Assembly: GCF_001639065.2 (NCBI RefSeq)
Contig: NZ_LQXO02000033.1
Span: 1-64,000, forward strand
Reading direction: 5' to 3'
Length of the DNA stretch: 64,000 nucleotides
DNA from: Vibrio barjaei
GTDB lineage: Bacteria; Pseudomonadota; Gammaproteobacteria; Enterobacterales; Vibrionaceae
Part shown: positions 43,789 through 53,230 of the stretch, piece by piece
How the letters are laid out: each line of letters opens with the position of its first letter
How positions within the stretch are numbered: the stretch's first letter is position 1
Made by a program: the position numbers and the translations under genes
Notes under the pieces: model-generated
Database searches by the model: none
Told to the model about the DNA's origin: nothing
Seen by the model: only the letters and a program-made list of their open reading frames with translations

Positions 43789-44778
43789 ATGTTTAACATA
43801 AAAGCACCAATGATAAGAAGTGCACTGTTTTTTACTCTATCGATTGTTATCACAGATATGTTGCATTTAGGAATGCCAGTATTTAGTGTTTTTTTAGGTC
43901 CAGCTTTGATCTTACGAGATAAGTTTAGCTTGAATAAATCATTAGTGTTCATATCTTTAGTTAGCATTTATTTTATTTCAGGATCCTTGGCCGCGACGAT
44001 ACTCGATCATAACCAGTGGGCTTTAATAGTAATCTCGATTTTCGTTATATATAGTTATTTGCGAATTGAGAAACTTGCATCATTTTCAACGGCGCCGTTA
44101 TTTTTATATTGTTATGGGGTTATCAATACAACATATGGAGTTTCGATGGAGTTGTATTTTTACCAACTTCTACATGTCGCGTTCATGATGCTACTACTAG
44201 CAAAAGCTATTTTTTGGATTTTGCCGACTTCAACTAACCAAATGTCATCTAAACAAAATCAAAAAGTCGCCAAGCGTTCTAAGACTCTGAATGTGATATC
44301 CACCATCATCATATCTCTATCCTTGGTTTACTTTCTATCGATTGAAGTTGGCAAGGCCATATTCTGCCTTTCAGTGATCATAAGTATTGTTTGTAGACCA
44401 GATTATGCTTCGATCATAAAAGGCCTAAAAAGTATCTTACCGCTGCAGGTATCCGGCTGTTTCATTGCGCTAGTATTACATATGCTTGTGGCCGGTCATG
44501 GCCAAAATATACTGATGCTATCGCTAGTGATATTTGGCTTCTCTATTGTTGTATTTTACTTTGCTCATAGTTCGGAGAAAGTCTCTAAGAAAATACCAAA
44601 CTTTGAAATTGGACTCCTGGCAGCTACGCTGACACCGTTTACGCTTTACACTCATTCAACTGGATTCGATATTGGTCCATTTATTCGACGAGCTGCGAAT
44701 ATGGGCGTTATTTGGGGGTTGGGTACACTCATGATTGTGCTGCTGCCATGGTGTCTATCGTGGTTCAAGCGTATGTAA
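43789..44778 (+). CDS. DUF2955-type inner-membrane protein, efflux partner
   Basis: Membrane protein with about ten hydrophobic segments, arranged in two similar halves (residues about 8-140 and 170-325). This pattern, the size of 329 residues and the place directly after an HlyD adaptor fit the DUF2955/FUSC-like exporters. SIVITDMLHLGMPVFSVFLGP near the N-terminus is the most characteristic stretch. Together with the adaptor it may export small aromatic or weak-acid compounds; the substrate is not known. Codon use is more AT-rich than in the ttr genes. Confidence 0.75.
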   Translation: MFNIKAPMIRSALFFTLSIVITDMLHLGMPVFSVFLGPALILRDKFSLNKSLVFISLVSIYFISGSLAATILDHNQWALIVISIFVIYSYLRIEKLASFSTAPLFLYCYGVINTTYGVSMELYFYQLLHVAFMMLLLAKAIFWILPTSTNQMSSKQNQKVAKRSKTLNVISTIIISLSLVYFLSIEVGKAIFCLSVIISIVCRPDYASIIKGLKSILPLQVSGCFIALVLHMLVAGHGQNILMLSLVIFGFSIVVFYFAHSSEKVSKKIPNFEIGLLAATLTPFTLYTHSTGFDIGPFIRRAANMGVIWGLGTLMIVLLPWCLSWFKRM

Positions 44779-44895
44779 ACACATTGCACTACAGATCAGG
44801 TATTTTGTAGAAGGATAACAGTATCAATATGATGTTTTAACTAAGTGTCAAAGTGTGCTAGTTCAAACATTCAATGTGAATACAGTCATAGAGTA

Positions 44896-45090
44896 CTATC
44901 CAATGCTCTTAAATATAGTTTTAATCGTTTCACGAAGCCACTCATGACCTTTATCTTTCTTTTGTGATTGATGCCATGTCATATATATGGAAACTTTCTT
45001 CGCAGAAAATGGTAATGGGAGTATATTCAAATCTAATCGTTCCGAAAATTTATTTGCATACCATTCACCACATACACTAAGCCACTCTGT
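44896..45090 (-). pseudogene. decayed C-terminal fragment of a LysR-family gene
   Basis: Minus-strand translation from about 45090 to the TAG at 44898-44896 reads like the end of a LysR effector domain, with LDLNILPLPFS, VSIYMTWHQSQKKDKGHEW and LRETIKTIF. An in-frame TAA at 45093-45091 closes the frame upstream, and no LysR N-terminus lies further up. This is a remnant of about 65 codons, next to the intact LysR/efflux unit. The plus-strand open frame that begins at 44987 overlaps it. Confidence 0.65.
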
Positions 45091-45331
45091 TTATGAAAAC
45101 AATTGCATTCCTGTTAGTAGTGAACCTAATACTAAGGTTAATACGATTGTTTTTAGGACAGAATGCCACTTGATTAATAGTTGCTATTCGAGAGCAAGTG
45201 ATAAATCTTTTATGTTACTCCTCGATGCTTCGAGTGATGAACGAGTTTTAAAAGATGTATTAAAAGAACAGTTTATGCGAGAAAAGCCCGTTGGGAAATG
45301 GCAAAGATTTAAAGCATACATGACGTTATAA
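44987..45331 (+). CDS. doubtful open frame, 114 aa
   Basis: Its first third runs across the LysR remnant on the other strand and is probably not real. The last part (about 45180-45331, SDKSFMLLLDASSDERVLKDVLKEQFMREKPVGKWQ) has normal protein composition and could be a short gene or another fragment. No good ribosome site is visible. Function unknown. Confidence 0.25.
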   Translation: METFFAENGNGSIFKSNRSENLFAYHSPHTLSHSVYENNCIPVSSEPNTKVNTIVFRTECHLINSCYSRASDKSFMLLLDASSDERVLKDVLKEQFMREKPVGKWQRFKAYMTL

Positions 45332-45437
45332 AGAGTCCGTTACTGCCCCCAGTTGCTCTAAATGACAACCGGGGTTAATGAACGCTATGTAAATATAAAA
45401 TAAGTGTAATAGCTATTACAGGAGTGCTTAACCTTAA

Positions 45438-46424
45438 TCAAAATACTATTTTCCATTCTGTACTCATATTAATCGGCTTTATTATTCCTTTGCTTGTTAG
45501 TTTCTGCAATTCATCTGTGTGCTTGTCGTATTTATCTTCACGTTCTGGGTCGTCATGATGTAGCCACAAAGATAAGCCGCCATGGCTAGCGGTATAATGA
45601 AGCATTTGTTGGTCTCCGTTCGAATTGCCAACAGCAATTATTGGGACTAACTCACCAAATGTATGCTGGATGAGTTCAGATTTATGTGCCCAGTTATTAA
45701 TCCAAAGTGGCTGCGCAGAGCGAGTTAATACGCCAATTCCATTTTCAAAGGTTAAGTCGTGTTTAATAGAAGTCCCAAATACTCTTTCTGGTGGAATACC
45801 GTAAAGTTGTTGGCTAAGCGGCCTCAAGAAATCAACTTCATCTGCAGTGAATATAAATACTTTGAACTGGTTTTGATGTAAGTAATCTATCAGCTCCTTC
45901 ATTGGTGCGTAAGTTAAATCTTGATATCCCACATCATATTTAGAGTGTTTCCATGTTTTTAGAAACTGCTCGTTGTGTTTCGTGAAGGCACTGCTCGTCA
46001 TCCCGGAATAGGGAACACCAAGCAATTGTTCGACGATGCTATCTAAGCCAAAACTCTCTATATCAAATAACTGACCGTAATGAGAAAGGTCTGGTTTACC
46101 ACTTGCAATCGTTGCCCAGGGCTGCCTTGTCGCGAGACTTTTATCTCTTTTAAGCTGCTCGCCTAAGGTATGAAAGACTGCTTGAAAATGAATGTAAGTA
46201 GGCTTTTCGTTCCAAAGAGTACCGTCATTATCAAAGACCGCGATACGCTCTTCCGGTGGTCTATACTGAGCACTGGATTCATCGACTGTATCGGCAACAA
46301 AATCCATAATATGTTGCTTAAGAGCGGTATCATTCCAATTAGCTAAGGATTGCTCAGCCTGTGCTAAAGGGATTGAAATTATAATCATAGACAGAAGGCT
46401 TAATATTATTTTTATTAATTTCAA
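45438..46424 (-). CDS. secreted HAD-family phosphatase
   Basis: Haloacid-dehalogenase hydrolase with a Sec signal peptide (MKLIKIILSLLSMIIISIPLAQA), so it acts in the periplasm. The nucleophile motif is VFDNDGTLW, motif II lies in FIFTADE, and the late acidic motif is AVGNSNGDQQML. I choose the TTG at 46424 because AAGGGG is then eight bases upstream and the signal peptide starts in the usual way; TTG 46430 would be only two bases from that site. 328 residues. It is divergent from the sulfatase gene. Likely a phosphomonoesterase; the substrate is unknown. Confidence 0.82.
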   Translation of the reverse strand: MKLIKIILSLLSMIIISIPLAQAEQSLANWNDTALKQHIMDFVADTVDESSAQYRPPEERIAVFDNDGTLWNEKPTYIHFQAVFHTLGEQLKRDKSLATRQPWATIASGKPDLSHYGQLFDIESFGLDSIVEQLLGVPYSGMTSSAFTKHNEQFLKTWKHSKYDVGYQDLTYAPMKELIDYLHQNQFKVFIFTADEVDFLRPLSQQLYGIPPERVFGTSIKHDLTFENGIGVLTRSAQPLWINNWAHKSELIQHTFGELVPIIAVGNSNGDQQMLHYTASHGGLSLWLHHDDPEREDKYDKHTDELQKLTSKGIIKPINMSTEWKIVF

Positions 46425-46658
46425 AACCAATTCCCCTTAATCACTTAACCAAGTGGAAATATTGTACAGTATGACTGAATTTGCAAGTTCATATCGAAAT
46501 TAATGCGTATTCTCTTTAGACGAACTTGAAGTCAGAATGAGTGTCTTTGTCTTGAGCTTTTTTCTAGCAATTATCAACTTCATGTCCTAGGTTTCAGTTA
46601 ACTGGTGATTAAGAAATTACTCTTAAACTGGTTCTATTAGCTGAAATGGAGTTTATCT

Positions 46659-48236
46659 ATGAAGAGAGTTATTTTGGCAGGTCTCCTTGCTACCAGTATG
46701 TTGGGAGCAGCACATGCCGCTGAAAAGCCCAACATTCTTGTAATGTGGGGGGATGATATTGGTCTTTGGAATGTCAGTGCATACAGTGGTGGTCAAATGG
46801 GGTACACCACCGATGGTATTGATCGTATTGCAAATGAGGGAATAAAGTTTACGGATTACTATGGTGAGCAGTCTTGTACGGCAGGACGCTCCTCCTTTAT
46901 TACAGGGCAAAGCGGTCTTCGGACAGGGATGACAAAAGTAGGAATGCCTGGCTTTCCTCAAGGTCAGACAGACGATGACATTACTATCGCGGAAGCGCTA
47001 AAAAACCACGGTTATGCAACGGGTCAATTTGGTAAAAACCATTTAGGTGACCAAGACCACATGTTGCCTAATAAGCATGGTTTCGATGAGTTCTATGGTT
47101 TTCTTTATCACTTAAATGCGATGGAAGAGCCTGAGTACCCGAACTACCCTAAATCCGCTGAATTTAAAAAGAAATTTGGGCCACGTGGGGTACTTCATGC
47201 GACCGCAGATGGCAAGGTTGTTGATACGGGGCCATTAACGGTCAAACGTATTCAAACCATCGATGATGATATCACTGAACGTGCGATGAAGTTCATGGAT
47301 AAAGCGCAAGCCGATGGTAAGCCGTTCTTCGTTTGGTGGAATGCAGCGAAAATGCACTTCCGCACACATATCAAACCTGAGTCAAAGGGCCTTTCAGGAA
47401 GAGGCTTTTATAACGATGGTATGGTCGAACACTCAAATCATGTCGCTACCCTTCTTGATTATCTTGATAAAAAAGGGATAGCAGATAACACCATTGTTAT
47501 CTATGGCACGGACAATGGCCCTCAAACCAATACTTGGCCTGATGGTGGTATTTCGCCATACCGAGCAGAAAAAGAGACGCAATATGAAGGTGCATACCGA
47601 GTTCCATTTATGATCCGCTGGACTGATGGAGGCATTAAAGGCGGTAAAGTGTTAGATGGTATGGTGGCACACCTTGATTGGATGCCAACGCTTCTTGCCG
47701 CAGCAGGTGAACCAGATATTAAAGACAAACTCTTAAAAGGGGGTTATAAGGCCAACAACAAAGAGTTTAAAGTCCACCTAGACGGCTATAACGTGCTTCC
47801 ATATTTGCAAGGTAAAGTGGATGAATCACCACGAAAATGGTTTATCTATCATACGTCAGAAGCAGAGCCAGTCGCGGTTCGCAATGACGTGACAGCGGGT
47901 GACCAAGAAATGTCCCTGAAATGGACATTTGCTGAGCAGAGGGGCTATAGAAATGGCCTCGAACTATGGGCTGAACCGTTCACCTGGCTTCGTACACCGA
48001 TGCCAGTAGATTTGAAAATGGATCCGTTTGAACGAGCCTCTTACGATTCGACCACCTATGGCGACTGGTGGGTGAATCAAATTCCATTCATGTATTCCAT
48101 GATGGCCCACATGCAAGAGTATGTGATGACATTTAAGGAGTTCCCTGCCTCGCAAAAACCAGGCTCATGGTCACTTAAAGACTTGAAAGACAATGCCTAT
48201 AAGCTTGAAGCTATGGGTGAGAACAAAGACAAATAG
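46659..48236 (+). CDS. secreted type I sulfatase (arylsulfatase family)
   Basis: Sulfate-ester hydrolase of the alkaline-phosphatase fold, exported by a signal peptide ending near AHA-AE. The residue converted to formylglycine is the Cys of CTAGRSSFITG near residue 72. The metal residues are in WGDDIG and in YGTDNGPQ, and the helper lysine in FGKNHLGD. 525 residues. GGAG lies eight bases before the ATG. No maturase gene (FGE or anSME) is in the window, so it must be elsewhere. The gene leads the run of MoxR/VWA genes, after a hairpin. Confidence 0.92.
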   Translation: MKRVILAGLLATSMLGAAHAAEKPNILVMWGDDIGLWNVSAYSGGQMGYTTDGIDRIANEGIKFTDYYGEQSCTAGRSSFITGQSGLRTGMTKVGMPGFPQGQTDDDITIAEALKNHGYATGQFGKNHLGDQDHMLPNKHGFDEFYGFLYHLNAMEEPEYPNYPKSAEFKKKFGPRGVLHATADGKVVDTGPLTVKRIQTIDDDITERAMKFMDKAQADGKPFFVWWNAAKMHFRTHIKPESKGLSGRGFYNDGMVEHSNHVATLLDYLDKKGIADNTIVIYGTDNGPQTNTWPDGGISPYRAEKETQYEGAYRVPFMIRWTDGGIKGGKVLDGMVAHLDWMPTLLAAAGEPDIKDKLLKGGYKANNKEFKVHLDGYNVLPYLQGKVDESPRKWFIYHTSEAEPVAVRNDVTAGDQEMSLKWTFAEQRGYRNGLELWAEPFTWLRTPMPVDLKMDPFERASYDSTTYGDWWVNQIPFMYSMMAHMQEYVMTFKEFPASQKPGSWSLKDLKDNAYKLEAMGENKDK

Positions 48237-48246
48237 AGCCTAACTC

Positions 48247-48273
48247 GATGCTCCTTGTACCTCAAGGAGCATC
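48247..48273 (+). terminator. hairpin between sulfatase and moxR-like gene
   Basis: GATGCTCCTTG (48247-48257) pairs perfectly with CAAGGAGCATC (48263-48273) around TACCT. There is no T run after it; it may lower expression of the following genes rather than stop it. It ends 24 bases before the next ATG. Confidence 0.55.
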
Positions 48274-48297
48274 ATTGATTAAGTTAATTGGTAGCGT

Positions 48298-49260
48298 ATG
48301 GACACGAAAAGCATTGCATCAGAACTACAATCCCTATCTCACTCCCTTGGTAAGCAGATTATTGGACAACAACACGTTGTTGAGTCCATGTTAATTGGTC
48401 TTATTGCGAATGGGCACATATTACTGGAAGGCATGCCTGGCACGGCTAAAACGCGCTCCGTGCGTTCTTTAGCAGAGAGTTTATCCGTCGATTTAAATCG
48501 AATTCAGTTCACTCCCGACCTCATGCCTTCTGATGTAGTAGGGTACGAGACGCTCAGTAGTGATAACCAGATGACTTTTAACTCAGGGCCCGTGTTTACC
48601 AACATTCTTCTGGCCGATGAAATCAACAGAGCACCTCCTAAAGTGCAGTCTGCGCTTCTAGAGGCTATGGAAGAAAGGCAAGTCACCATTAACGGAACCT
48701 CTCATTCACTTCCCGATATTTTTTTGGTACTGGCCACGCAAAATCCCGTCGAGCAGGAAGGGACTTATCCACTTCCAGAGGCTCAATTAGATCGGTTTTT
48801 GATGAAAGTCGTTGTCGATTATCCCACACCTGAAAATGAGCTGAAGATTTTACAATTGGTCAAGGGTGAAGAAAATCAAACAACAGCCCCATCAAAAGTC
48901 TCGCCAGAGCTGATATACAGTGCTCGTCATCAGTTAACCTCCATTCGGACCTCTGAGTCCATTGAGCACTATATTGTTGATTTGATCAACGCAACACGCG
49001 ACTTGACGCTGTTCCCAGATTCTTCATTATCGAAATGGATAGACATTGGTATTAGTCCTCGAGGCTCTATTGCATTAGATAAGGCCGCTCGTGTTAAAGC
49101 GCTTCTTGAAGGACGGGATTATGTTGAGCCAGACGATGTGTTGTCGGTAATTGATTCCGTTTTAGGGCATCGACTCATACTGACCTATGATGCTATTGCT
49201 GACGGCATTACGTCCAAAGAGGTCATTAAAGAGCTTACGCAATGGGTTTCGTTACGGTGA
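48298..49260 (+). CDS. MoxR-family AAA ATPase
   Basis: AAA+ ATPase of the MoxR type, thought to act as a chaperone that remodels or activates a partner enzyme together with VWA proteins. Walker A is GMPGTAKT near residue 47, Walker B and the following glutamates are in LLADEINRAPPKVQSALLEAMEE, and sensor 1 is in LATQNP. The lid region contains the sensor 2 stretch SPRGSIAL. 320 residues. It is followed after four bases by the DUF58 gene. The nearest client candidate is the sulfatase just upstream. Confidence 0.92.
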   Translation: MDTKSIASELQSLSHSLGKQIIGQQHVVESMLIGLIANGHILLEGMPGTAKTRSVRSLAESLSVDLNRIQFTPDLMPSDVVGYETLSSDNQMTFNSGPVFTNILLADEINRAPPKVQSALLEAMEERQVTINGTSHSLPDIFLVLATQNPVEQEGTYPLPEAQLDRFLMKVVVDYPTPENELKILQLVKGEENQTTAPSKVSPELIYSARHQLTSIRTSESIEHYIVDLINATRDLTLFPDSSLSKWIDIGISPRGSIALDKAARVKALLEGRDYVEPDDVLSVIDSVLGHRLILTYDAIADGITSKEVIKELTQWVSLR

Positions 49261-49264
49261 TTAA

Positions 49265-50197
49265 ATGATGGATGAACGTTTGCACATCACTTTGGATAGT
49301 TTACGCCACTTAAGAAACAAAAGTAAAAAACTGAGGATTGATGAGCGTTATAGAGGTGGAGGAATGTTCTCTGGGCGAGCTCAATCCAAACTCAAGGGGC
49401 AAGGGTATAACTTCGATGAGCTGCGACCGTTTCGTTTTGGAGATAATCCAAGAGATATTGATTGGAAAGCCTCGTCTCGCTCAGGTAAGCAAATTGTCAA
49501 AGTGTTCACACAAGAAACGGATAAACCGACCGTCATCCTCTGCAACCAAAATGAAGGCATGCTATTTGGTTCCAAGGTTTATACCAAGTCGGTTGTGGCG
49601 GCACATTTAGCCGCGCTACTCGGCTTTCATTTTTTAGAGCAGGGCGAGCGAGTAGGTGGCATCGTAGTCGACAAGCAAGGGCATCATGTTGTGCCTCCTA
49701 AACGAGGGGTCAAACCGTTTACTCGCTATCTCGATGTGATAGTCAAATCTAACCAAGCTTTGCTTGACGTTAACAACGCCAACTCGATTGAGAAAGCCGA
49801 TGCGAATCAGCGCTTCAAACAGGTCGTGAGTGACGCGACTCGCCTGCTAGGTAGCAATGGAACTTTGGTGGTGATTAGCGATCTAGAAGGCATCGACCTT
49901 GCCATGCTCGATACGCTGAAGCTGCTCACTCATAAACACAATGTCCTCTTTTCCCTCGTGTATGATCCGTTAGAGATTGACTACAGCCAAGCAACTGACT
50001 TGGCGATCAGTGATGGTATTACTCAAGTGTCGTTGTCAACGTCAAAAAAAGCAATGGAGTCATTTCGCAAAGAAAACGAAGCAAAAATAGAACAGATCCA
50101 AAAGCTATTAAGTGGAAGTGGGCTCTCGTTTGCTATGTTGGATACGATCGACGAGCCCTATAAGCAGCTTTCAAAACTTATAACAGGGAAAGCGTGA
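49265..50197 (+). CDS. DUF58 protein
   Basis: Cytoplasmic protein with a VWA-like fold that regularly accompanies MoxR. The motif GYNFDELRPFRFGDNPRDIDW, split here over residues about 46-68, is diagnostic of DUF58, with SSRSGKQIVKVFTQE after it. 310 residues. MMDERL offers two ATGs, 49265 and 49268. The stop overlaps the next start (TGATG). It most likely forms a complex with MoxR and the VWA proteins at the membrane. Confidence 0.88.
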   Translation: MMDERLHITLDSLRHLRNKSKKLRIDERYRGGGMFSGRAQSKLKGQGYNFDELRPFRFGDNPRDIDWKASSRSGKQIVKVFTQETDKPTVILCNQNEGMLFGSKVYTKSVVAAHLAALLGFHFLEQGERVGGIVVDKQGHHVVPPKRGVKPFTRYLDVIVKSNQALLDVNNANSIEKADANQRFKQVVSDATRLLGSNGTLVVISDLEGIDLAMLDTLKLLTHKHNVLFSLVYDPLEIDYSQATDLAISDGITQVSLSTSKKAMESFRKENEAKIEQIQKLLSGSGLSFAMLDTIDEPYKQLSKLITGKA

Positions 50198-50718
50198 TGG
50201 TGACATTGGATGTACCTCAACCAGAGAATTTTGGAAACTATCTACTCAAATCTGAAGGATTTAACACTATTGTCTTGCCCGACGTGGTGAGTTTAGCGCC
50301 GCAAACCATAGGGGCTAAGCTGTTAGTGCTGGGTTTTGTGTTGATAACGTGCTTTGTGATAGTTCGATGTTACAAAGCTTGGAAACGAAATGCGTATCGA
50401 AGAGCCGCTCTGTTTCAGCTGAAACACATTAATGATGAATCTATGAATGGACAGCTCAACCACATCCTGAAACAGACAGCCATCAGTGCCTTTCCTAAAC
50501 GCGCCAGAGGGGCTTTATATGGTGAAGCTTGGCGGCAATTCTTAAACCAAACAATGAACTCAAATAAAGCGAAGTTCACAGCGGAAATGGTCCAGTTTTT
50601 AGAGCGAGAGCAATATGCGGGTGTGTCGTTGAACCGTGGTGATATAGAAATACGGCAAGAATGTCGATTAGTGGCCATCCAGTGGGTGAAGCACCATCGT
50701 GAGGAGAAAGGCTCATGA
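50197..50718 (+). CDS. DUF4381 single-pass membrane protein
   Basis: Small protein with a periplasm-facing N-terminus (LDVPQPENFGNYLL), one membrane helix at about residues 43-64 and a basic, helical cytoplasmic C-terminal half. The N-terminal pattern and position between DUF58 and VWA genes identify the DUF4381 family. I start at the ATG at 50197, overlapping the previous stop by one base; a GTG at 50194 is also possible. 173 residues. Confidence 0.82.
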   Translation: MVTLDVPQPENFGNYLLKSEGFNTIVLPDVVSLAPQTIGAKLLVLGFVLITCFVIVRCYKAWKRNAYRRAALFQLKHINDESMNGQLNHILKQTAISAFPKRARGALYGEAWRQFLNQTMNSNKAKFTAEMVQFLEREQYAGVSLNRGDIEIRQECRLVAIQWVKHHREEKGS

Positions 50719-51692
50719 TGTTATTGCAACCCTGGTGGTTGATGCTGTTTTTTCTGCCCGTTGCGGTGTACTACTTTATTCCTCCTTATCGCCGAAGCCG
50801 CTCCGTCATAAAAGCGCCGTTCTATGAACAGGTCATCAAGATTAATGGTGGTAAAGGCTCCAGTATCGCCAAAGTTGACAAAAGAAAGCGTCTTCAAAAA
50901 TGGTCGTTGTTGTTAACCTGGGCGTTGCTTGTTCTTTGTGTTTCTGAGCCTGTGTTAGTGGGCAAGCCGACCACCGAGAAGAAGTCAGGGCGAGACTTAA
51001 TGGTGGCGATAGACATGTCAAAGTCAATGAACAAAAAAGACTTTGAGCTAGCCCCTAGTAAACTGGTGTCTCGGTGGGAGGGATTAAAGTCCTTGATGGA
51101 TAGTTTTTCTAAGCAACGAGAAGGGGACCGATTAGGGCTCATTGTATTTGGTAGTGGCGCATATCTGATGGTGCCGTTTACTGACCAGCTAAACTCTTGG
51201 CGCGAAATCCTTGACAGTATGGACGTTGAGATAGCAGGCTCTGCAACGGCGATTGGAGATGCCATAGGACTGTCTATCAAAGCATTTGAACATTCGAAAG
51301 TACAAGAAAAGGCGCTGCTTTTGGTGACCGATGGCAGTGATAACGCCAGCGTACTGCCGCCAGCAGAAGCTGCTAAAGTGGCAAAAAGTAGAGGGATAAA
51401 AATCTATACGTTGGCTATTGGCAATGTTGAACAACAGCAAGGCCAAGATAGAGTGGATTTTAAAACGCTACAGTCTGTCGCAAGCGTGACACAAGGAAGC
51501 GCATTTAAGGCCGAGGATAACGATGCTCTGTCGAATGTTTTATCTCAAATCAACAGCATCGCACCAAGTCAATTTCAAATTTCTACCACACCAAACTACC
51601 TTTATTTGTATCCCTATATTTTGACCTTGGTGATGAGCTTTAACTTGTTGATGTGGGTGTATTTGATTGTAAGTGCATGGAGAAAACCATAA
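50715..51692 (+). CDS. VWA-domain membrane protein, BatA type
   Basis: Protein anchored by an N-terminal helix pair and a C-terminal helix, with a von Willebrand A domain between (residues about 85-275). The metal site DMSKSM near residue 96 is complete (DxSxS), as are the later Thr and Asp (TDGSDNA). Its substrate may be the sulfatase or other envelope proteins; the family is known from oxygen and stress tolerance (Bat) operons. The ATG overlaps the DUF4381 stop by four bases, with AGGAG upstream. 325 residues. Confidence 0.9.
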   Translation: MMLLQPWWLMLFFLPVAVYYFIPPYRRSRSVIKAPFYEQVIKINGGKGSSIAKVDKRKRLQKWSLLLTWALLVLCVSEPVLVGKPTTEKKSGRDLMVAIDMSKSMNKKDFELAPSKLVSRWEGLKSLMDSFSKQREGDRLGLIVFGSGAYLMVPFTDQLNSWREILDSMDVEIAGSATAIGDAIGLSIKAFEHSKVQEKALLLVTDGSDNASVLPPAEAAKVAKSRGIKIYTLAIGNVEQQQGQDRVDFKTLQSVASVTQGSAFKAEDNDALSNVLSQINSIAPSQFQISTTPNYLYLYPYILTLVMSFNLLMWVYLIVSAWRKP

Positions 51693-53230
51693 TGGCGTTA
51701 ACACTTTTTGGCACCACAATTTACTTTCTTTCGCCTGCGTTCTTGTGGTTCCTTATCCCGATAGCGCTACTGGCTTGCTATTTGTTTTGGCGGGCACGCG
51801 TTGGACGTGAAAAAAGTAACGCTATTGCTCCGCATTTACTGAAGCTACTGACTGTTAAGGCTTCAAGGCGAACTTCAATGTTGACGCCCTCCTTTGTGGT
51901 CTTGGTAGTGATGCTTTTGTTGGCATTCGTACTTGCTCGACCTGTTTGGGCGCCAAAATCCTCAACTTATTATCCGAATTCGCCCCTGTATATTGTTCTT
52001 GATGTGTCTAACAGTATGCGAAAAACGGACGTGCAGCCTTCACGTCTGGATAAAGCAAAATTGCTGCTTGAGCAGTTATTGCAATCAGGTGTCTCAAGAC
52101 CTGTCAGTATTGTGGCATTTTCAGGATCCTCACATCAACTGGTGCCCTTCACCGACGATGCAAAGATGGACTTACTTTACCTGTCTTATTTGTCTCCATC
52201 AGTTATGCCGTTAAATGGGGGGGATGTCACATCTTTGGAAAGGCTGATGTCAACAACACTGCCTAAAGGCTCTGAGTCTATCGATATGCTATTTTTGACC
52301 GACGGCGGCCTAGACGATCCAAAAGCGCTGAAGACTTATTTAAATCAGCAAAAAATGACAAGCCATGTGATCTATTTTGGCCCTCTGGGAGAGCAAGTCG
52401 CTAAGACGCTCTCTTCTAACCGTTATGATGGAGGTTCGTCAAACTTTGACATTCTAACGCTCAGGGCCAGCCTGTTTGAACTTATAACGAAAGGTCATTC
52501 TTTGTCAGAAGGGTTGGCGGATGAATCACACTGGCTATTGGTGTTCATTGTTGCTTTGAGCGCATTGTGGTTTCGAAAAGGGTGGGCATTAAGGTTCTCG
52601 TGGTTTTTTGTGGTTCCCTTTCTTTGGACACCGTATGTTGAAGCTAACATAAAAGACGTATTTTTAACTAAAGACCAGCAGGCCATGATTTATATGTACT
52701 TGGGGGATTACAAAAGTGCAGAATCCCTTTTTGCAAATGAAGAGTGGCGAGCGGTCAGTTGTTATTACCAAGAAAAATTCCAATGTGCAGAAAAGCGCTT
52801 TGTCAATGTGGGTTCGGTAGAGGGTACTTACAATGCGGCGAACGCTTTGGCTCAGAGAGGCATATATAAGAAAGCACAGAGTTATTATCAAGCGGTGTTA
52901 GCCATAGAGCCGAACAATAAAGAGGCTCAACATAACCTTAAAATAGTCGAGGGTATTATCAAGAAAATTGATCGCCTCAGTCAGTCTTATGATGATAGTC
53001 GTCCCCCACAACAAAATGAATCCAAGCCGCCTCCTGATGAAGATGAAATTGCAAATGGCAAGAAACAGACGGTCATAGGGGTTCGCCCCGTGTCTTCACT
53101 CAAAGCGCAGGATGTGTTGGCGAATAAAGCGGCCACCGACAAATGGTTGAGAGACGTCAGCAAAGATCCTGAAGACTTTATTCGAAGAAAGTTTTTAAAC
53201 GAATTTAACCGAGGAAAGTCCAGTGAATAA
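51692..53230 (+). CDS. VWA plus TPR membrane protein, BatB-BatC type
   Basis: Fusion of a VWA protein and a tetratricopeptide part. Two N-terminal helices are followed by the VWA domain with DVSNSM (DxSxS) and TDGGLDD, a further membrane helix pair near residues 285-320, and TPR-like repeats at about 365-430 (YNAANALAQRGIYKKAQSYYQAVLAIEPNN region). The C-terminal tail is charged and proline-rich. The start is the ATG at 51692, which shares one base with the BatA stop; the longer frame from 51653 lies inside that gene. 512 residues. Confidence 0.88.
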   Translation: MALTLFGTTIYFLSPAFLWFLIPIALLACYLFWRARVGREKSNAIAPHLLKLLTVKASRRTSMLTPSFVVLVVMLLLAFVLARPVWAPKSSTYYPNSPLYIVLDVSNSMRKTDVQPSRLDKAKLLLEQLLQSGVSRPVSIVAFSGSSHQLVPFTDDAKMDLLYLSYLSPSVMPLNGGDVTSLERLMSTTLPKGSESIDMLFLTDGGLDDPKALKTYLNQQKMTSHVIYFGPLGEQVAKTLSSNRYDGGSSNFDILTLRASLFELITKGHSLSEGLADESHWLLVFIVALSALWFRKGWALRFSWFFVVPFLWTPYVEANIKDVFLTKDQQAMIYMYLGDYKSAESLFANEEWRAVSCYYQEKFQCAEKRFVNVGSVEGTYNAANALAQRGIYKKAQSYYQAVLAIEPNNKEAQHNLKIVEGIIKKIDRLSQSYDDSRPPQQNESKPPPDEDEIANGKKQTVIGVRPVSSLKAQDVLANKAATDKWLRDVSKDPEDFIRRKFLNEFNRGKSSE

